64,000 nucleotides of DNA, from positions 124,001 through 188,000 of the forward strand of contig NZ_NFIZ01000001.1 of NCBI RefSeq assembly GCF_002159625.1. Direction: 5' to 3'. Every line of letters starts with the position of its first letter. Positions within the stretch are counted from its first letter, which is position 1. Shown one piece after another: positions 60,117 through 64,000 of this stretch. The translations under genes and the position numbers were made by a program. Source of the DNA: Olsenella sp. An285. Its GTDB lineage: Bacteria > Actinomycetota > Coriobacteriia > Coriobacteriales > Atopobiaceae. The notes beneath the pieces were generated by a model. That model saw nothing but the letters and a program-made list of their open reading frames with translations, was not told the origin of the DNA and did no database searches.

Positions 60117-60216
60117 TGCATAAAACGGTGCATAAAACGGGACGTGCCTGAAACGTGCAGATTCTTGCACGTTTCAGGCACGTCCCCAAATGTGTTGCAC
60201 GTTTCAGGCACGTCCC
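60117..60216. repeat. GGGACGTGCC palindrome with an extra arm and 12-bp tandem
   Basis: GTGCATAAAACG is repeated twice (60117-60140). Arm 60139-60159 pairs with 60166-60186 over GATTCT, and a third identical arm stands at 60196-60216, so two alternative hairpins are possible. It separates convergent genes. Confidence 0.9.
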
Positions 60217-60235
60217 AAAATGTGCAAATGTGCGG

Positions 60236-61726
60236 CTAGAGCTCGAGCTCCCAGAGGTTGGACCAGCCGGGGAGGGGGAGGCCCGGGTAGGGGAGCCAGA
60301 TCGGGCGGTGACGCGTGAAGCCCCGGCTCGCGTAGAGCGCGTTGGCGGGCACGTTGGCCACGTTCGTGTTGAGGCGCACCACCTTGGCGCCCAGCTCGCG
60401 TGCGCCCAGGATGCCGGCGGCGATGAGCGCGTCCGCCACGTGGCGCCCGCGTGCGGCGGGGTCGACGGCCAGCAGGTGCCAGCCGGCGACGTCCTTCTTG
60501 GCACGCCGCTTCCAGCTGGGCCCGCCGAGGCCGGAGCCGTGGCCGGAGGCACGCCCGTTGCCCATGGAGGCTTCTCGGTTCACCGCTACCGCGCCAAGAA
60601 GGGCGGCGTCGTCCGTGGGCATGCCGTCGCGCACGTCCGAGCGCTCGAACGCGCCCCAGTACGCCCCTGACGCGAGGAGCTCGCTCGCCATGCCCGCGGG
60701 CGGCCACACGTCCTGGACCCAGCCCGAGGTCCCGGGCTCGGCGTCCACGTGGCGGTACAGCTCGTCGAGCTTCTCGGCCCAGAGGCCGGAGACGGGGACG
60801 CGGCAGACGGCGAGGTCGCCCGGGACCTCGACGCCGCGGGCCTCGTGGCACTCGTCGTTTCTCGCCACGCAGGCAAGGAGCTCGCGCGCCACCGCGGCGG
60901 GCGCCATCTTGGGGAGGTTGTGGTCGATGCCGGGCTCCACCACCTTGATCGCGCCGGGGACGGCGGCCACGATGCGGTCCGTCTCCTCGGGGAGGATCTC
61001 GTCGAACTCGCCCACCATCACGGTCACGGGGCAGTCGATCCCCGCGAGCGATGCGGCGTCAATTTGCGGGTTGTCCACCATGAGCTGCAGGAGCTCCGCG
61101 ATGCGGGCGGACTCGGCGGGGGAGGGCACGGGCGTGCCGTCCTCCAGCGTGGCGCCCTCGTAGCCCTCCTCGGCCCAGCGGCGGTTCTCGGCGGCGGCGA
61201 AGGCCATCCAGTCCGTGTCCTCCTGCGGCAGCCCGGCGGGCGTGAGGTTGGCGCCGAGCGCCGTGAGGCTGAGCACGTGCGCGCCCCAGTCGCGCGCGAC
61301 GAGAAGCCCCAGGATGCCCCCGTCGGAGAAGCCGAGCACGTGGACCTGCGGCACGCCCAGCCGCGAGCAGGCCTCGATGGCGTCCGCAGCCATGAGCTCG
61401 TAGGTGAGCGGGGCGGTGCCGCGCGTCGAGGCGCCCTGGGAGCGAGAGTCCACGGCGACGACCGAGCGCCCGCTCGCGCAGACGGCGTCGATCACGGGCC
61501 CAAAGATGCCGTGCTCCTCGCCGTTGCCGTGCAGCATGAGGACCGGCGGCACCCGCAGGTCCACGCCGAAGGGCGTCCCCGGCGCGTCCGTCACGCCCTC
61601 GGGTGCGTAGACCCACGCCACGATGGTGGCGCCGTCCGGCATGGGGCACTCCACGCGCGCGGCGAGCGGCGTCTGCGGCAGCGCGTACGGGCGCGGGACG
61701 TGTACGGGCGGGAACTCGACGGACAT
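60236..61726 (-). CDS. Alpha/beta hydrolase fused to a GNAT acetyltransferase
   Basis: A 496-residue two-domain protein. Residues 1-300 form an alpha/beta hydrolase: VLMLHGNGEEHGIFGPV near residue 63, nucleophile elbow LGFSDGGILG (Ser about 133), acid in GEFDEILPEE, His in GIDHNLPK. Residues 310-496 are a GNAT domain, with WHLLAVDPAARGRHVADALI as the acetyl-CoA motif and NVANVPANALYASRGF at the end. Both catalytic sets seem intact, so it may act on one substrate twice, or pair the two by regulation. AAAGGATCC precedes ATG 61726. The upstream gap contains the interlocked repeat block. Confidence 0.8.
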   Translation of the reverse strand: MSVEFPPVHVPRPYALPQTPLAARVECPMPDGATIVAWVYAPEGVTDAPGTPFGVDLRVPPVLMLHGNGEEHGIFGPVIDAVCASGRSVVAVDSRSQGASTRGTAPLTYELMAADAIEACSRLGVPQVHVLGFSDGGILGLLVARDWGAHVLSLTALGANLTPAGLPQEDTDWMAFAAAENRRWAEEGYEGATLEDGTPVPSPAESARIAELLQLMVDNPQIDAASLAGIDCPVTVMVGEFDEILPEETDRIVAAVPGAIKVVEPGIDHNLPKMAPAAVARELLACVARNDECHEARGVEVPGDLAVCRVPVSGLWAEKLDELYRHVDAEPGTSGWVQDVWPPAGMASELLASGAYWGAFERSDVRDGMPTDDAALLGAVAVNREASMGNGRASGHGSGLGGPSWKRRAKKDVAGWHLLAVDPAARGRHVADALIAAGILGARELGAKVVRLNTNVANVPANALYASRGFTRHRPIWLPYPGLPLPGWSNLWELEL

Positions 61727-61755
61727 ACCGGATCCTTTCGGTCACGTGTTCGAAC

Positions 61756-61949
61756 GGTCTGGCGAGAAGGTCCGGCGCTCAGACAGTCCTCGCCGCAGAG
61801 GACGCGGCTGCGGAACTCGCGGCGGACCTTCTCGCCAGACCTGCGACAACGGTATTCGTAGGCTCAGGGCAGGGAGGTCCGCCGCGAGTTCTTGCCGAGC
61901 GTTCTTCTCGGCAAGCTGTCTGAGCGCCGGAGCCTCCCTGCCCTGAGCC
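61756..61949. repeat. Interlocked inverted-repeat block (bistable structure)
   Basis: Five pairs of perfect complements overlap. 61756-61773 pairs with 61824-61841 (18 bp) and 61861-61877 with 61933-61949 (17 bp). Alternatively 61772-61786 pairs with 61916-61930 (15 bp) and 61813-61828 with 61876-61891 (16 bp). A hairpin at 61891-61915 and a small one at 61786-61803 fit either state. The two states share bases and exclude each other. It lies between metG and the hydrolase-GNAT gene. Confidence 0.95.
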
Positions 61950-61960
61950 GGACGGATGGG

Positions 61961-63982
61961 TTATTTGCCCTTCACCTGCGACGGGTGCTTCTCGAAGAAG
62001 TCGTAGCGCGGGGGCAGCGGCACGATGGCGTGGGACTCGGGCGTCTCGCCGAGCGCGGCCGCAAGCTCCGCCGGGCCGTCGAAGGCGTGCTCCCAACTGA
62101 AGAAGAGCTCGGGCGAGAAGCCCATGTGCTCGCAGATCTTCTCGCAGCCAGCTGGCACGGCGGGGTGCATGAGCAGCGCCGTCGCGCGGAGCGCCACGAA
62201 GGCGTCGGCGAGGGCCTGCTCGTAGGCGGCGTCGTCGCCCTTTGCCGCCTTGGAGGCCTCGTCCCAGCGCTTGTTGGCGGCGCGGCAGAACTCCTCGGCC
62301 ACGGCAAGGGCGCCGTGGGCGTCGAACTCGTAGGCGCGGCGCTCGAAGGCGAGCACGGCCTCGCGCGCGGCGTGCACGGCGTCGGCCGCGGGCGCCGCGG
62401 CGGGCAGGTGCGCGTCGCAGACGTTTGCCGCGCCGTAGAAGCAGCTGCGGGCGAGGCGGTTGAAGATGTTGGTCAGGAAGGCGCTCTCCTTGAGGGCGGG
62501 GTCCACCACACGCGGGTCGTCGCGCACGAGCACGTCCTCGCCGGTCTTCTTGTCCTTGTGGGAGACCGAGGTGTCGAAGGCCTTGGGGTTGAAGGAGACG
62601 GCCTTCTGGTCCAGGCCGAGCGAGAGCCAGTGGGCGCGCAGCTGCTCGGGGGTGTAGGCGTCCAGGAGCTCGGCGGCCATGGGGGGCACGATCTTGCCGG
62701 AGCTCGAGGCCTTCTTGTTCATGAAGAGGATGTGGTAGTTGGCCACGGGCACGTCCTGCGTGAGGCCCCAGCCGAGCGCCTCCCAGAGGGCCGGCTGTGC
62801 CACGCAGTAGAAGTAGATGTTGTCCTGGCCGATGAACTGGTAGACGCGAGCGTCCTCGGAGCACCACCAGTCGTGCCAGTCGCGGCTGGAGTAGCGGCCC
62901 TCCGGTGCCAGCGAGAGCGCGGTCTGCGTGAACGAGATGGGCGCCCAGAGGCTCTCCGGCCACACCCACACGGTGAGCCCGGAGCTGCCCTCGAGCTCGG
63001 GCGCGGGCACGCCCCACTCGATGTTGCCGGTGATGCGCAGCGGCAGCAGGCACTTGCCCGTGCGGAAGCGGACGCCCGCGGCGTCGAGGACCTCGCGCGC
63101 CTCGTCGCGCGCCTCCCATCCGGAGAAGGTGAGCGAGAAGGACTGCTGGCCCTTCTCGGCCTCCGTGAGCACGTGCCCGGGGAGCCTGTCAGCCACTGCG
63201 TCGTAGGCCTCGCGGAACTTGGTCTGGACGTAGATCACGGGGTCGACGAGGCTCTCGCGCACGGTCTTGGTCACGACGGCGCGGACCTGCGGGTCGAGGT
63301 CCCACTCGTCCATCAGACGCTCGAGCTCCTCGCGGAAGGCGGGGAGGTCGAAGTACCAGTTGTCCACGGGACGGAGCTCGGGCGTGGTGCCGGTGAGCTG
63401 CGAGACGGGGGCGATGAGCTCCTCGGGGTCGAACTGGTGGCCGAGGTCGCACTCGTCCGCATAGGCCTTCTCGGACTTGCAGCCGCGGACGGGGCAGCGG
63501 CCCTGAACCTGGCGGCCGTTCAAGAAGGTCCCCGCCTCCACGTCAAAGAACTGGCGCGTGGTGCGGCGGTGGAGGTAGCCGCGCTCGTGCAGGCGGCGGA
63601 TGAGCTCGTCCGTGAGGCGGGCGTGCACGTCGCGCGCGGGCTCGAGGCCGGAGCCGGCGAAGAGGTCGAGCGAGATGCCGTAGGCGTCGAGCGCCGCCTT
63701 CTGGGCGTCGTGGTTCACGCGCACGTAGTCCTCGATCGTGCCGGCGTAGCCCTCGTTCTCCACCTTCTTGCGGAAGCCCTCGGCGATGGGGGAGCCGTAG
63801 CAGTCCGTGCCGGAGACGAAGAGCACGTTCTCGGGCCCGATGCGGTCGCGCAGGAAGCGCGCGAAGAAGTCCGCGGGGACGAAGACGCCGCCGATGTGGC
63901 CGAAGTGCAGGTTCTTGTTGCCGTACGGCATGCCGCCGGTGATGACGGCGCGGCGGGGGAAGCTCGGTCGGGTTTCGGGCAT
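61961..63982 (-). CDS. metG: Divergent methionyl-tRNA synthetase
   Basis: A 673-residue class I synthetase of the MetRS type. The HIGH-like motif is HFGHIGG (residues 26-32), FVSGTDCYGSPI follows, and zinc-type cysteines lie in CPVRGCKSEKAYADECDLGH. FIGQDNIYFY and LFMNKKASSSGK correspond to the second signature; here KASSS replaces KMSKS. The anticodon-binding part includes NIFNRLARSCFYGAANVCDA. No C-terminal tRNA-binding dimer domain is present. AAGGAGCGCAC precedes ATG 63982. It might be a second, specialised MetRS; no other copy is visible in this window. Confidence 0.85.
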   Translation of the reverse strand: MPETRPSFPRRAVITGGMPYGNKNLHFGHIGGVFVPADFFARFLRDRIGPENVLFVSGTDCYGSPIAEGFRKKVENEGYAGTIEDYVRVNHDAQKAALDAYGISLDLFAGSGLEPARDVHARLTDELIRRLHERGYLHRRTTRQFFDVEAGTFLNGRQVQGRCPVRGCKSEKAYADECDLGHQFDPEELIAPVSQLTGTTPELRPVDNWYFDLPAFREELERLMDEWDLDPQVRAVVTKTVRESLVDPVIYVQTKFREAYDAVADRLPGHVLTEAEKGQQSFSLTFSGWEARDEAREVLDAAGVRFRTGKCLLPLRITGNIEWGVPAPELEGSSGLTVWVWPESLWAPISFTQTALSLAPEGRYSSRDWHDWWCSEDARVYQFIGQDNIYFYCVAQPALWEALGWGLTQDVPVANYHILFMNKKASSSGKIVPPMAAELLDAYTPEQLRAHWLSLGLDQKAVSFNPKAFDTSVSHKDKKTGEDVLVRDDPRVVDPALKESAFLTNIFNRLARSCFYGAANVCDAHLPAAAPAADAVHAAREAVLAFERRAYEFDAHGALAVAEEFCRAANKRWDEASKAAKGDDAAYEQALADAFVALRATALLMHPAVPAGCEKICEHMGFSPELFFSWEHAFDGPAELAAALGETPESHAIVPLPPRYDFFEKHPSQVKGK

Positions 63983-64000
63983 GTGCGCTCCTTATGGGAC

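Noticed and set aside
61745-61756. GTTCGAAC as a tRNA T-loop
   Set aside because: No acceptor or anticodon arms can be built around it.

Overview
The window reads as a high-G+C anaerobic actinobacterium of the class Coriobacteriia. I infer an Atopobiaceae/Olsenella-like genome from the codon use, the strong AGGAGG ribosome sites, the paired heterodimeric ABC exporters and the duplicated pstB in the phosphate operon. No rRNA, tRNA or CRISPR array was seen.

Region by region. 1-3335 is the end of an integrated element with visibly lower G+C: the 3' part of a replication/primase-like gene, a SHOCT membrane protein, an acidic surface protein and a lipoprotein. It ends inside an ABC exporter gene, leaving only that gene's 5' part (3333-4001). 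4128-9800 holds an AraC regulator, an NhaC-type antiporter, small membrane proteins, AraC/GyrI-like and MarR regulators, and a degV broken by an in-frame stop. 10100-19014 is accessory DNA: one intact and two decayed ATPases of the AAA_14/DUF4143 type, an HTH/membrane protein pair, two DUF2207-like proteins, an XRE-membrane protein, and a toxin-antitoxin pair followed by a DUF1016 (YhcG-like) nuclease. 19088-27811 has a DUF2252 protein, an ABC-2 export operon with its own two-component system, an MFS pump and tag. 27824-41194 is mostly metabolic and envelope genes: a SWIM protein with a truncated second DUF1016 gene, aldo/keto reductase, prolyl-tRNA editing protein, metal-dependent hydrolase, Gfo/Idh/MocA and SDR oxidoreductases, LysR, CmpB-like protein, lipase-like protein, CHAD, a zincin-like protease and an HdeD-like protein. 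41750-50572 carries two paralogous heterodimeric ABC exporter operons sharing a GGTACC-type promoter element and a repeat-rich 3' flank. 50921-58352 is a complete pst-phoU operon with a PhoP/PhoR-type pair. 58598-64000 has an ECF sigma factor with its membrane partner, a hydrolase-acetyltransferase fusion and a divergent methionyl-tRNA synthetase.

The most unusual content is not the genes but the palindromes. Perfect or near-perfect inverted repeats sit at gene ends throughout. Several supply the stop codon of the preceding gene. Two subfamilies keep a fixed core while the outer arms differ between copies yet stay self-complementary. Both DUF1016 genes carry a palindrome at the same place inside the coding sequence. 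A 194-bp block between metG and the hydrolase-GNAT gene (61756-61949) contains interlocked inverted repeats able to fold in two mutually exclusive ways. A short motif, GTYCTTCTCG (often extended to GTYCTTCTCGCC), recurs on both strands inside and between genes far more often than expected for a 10-mer.
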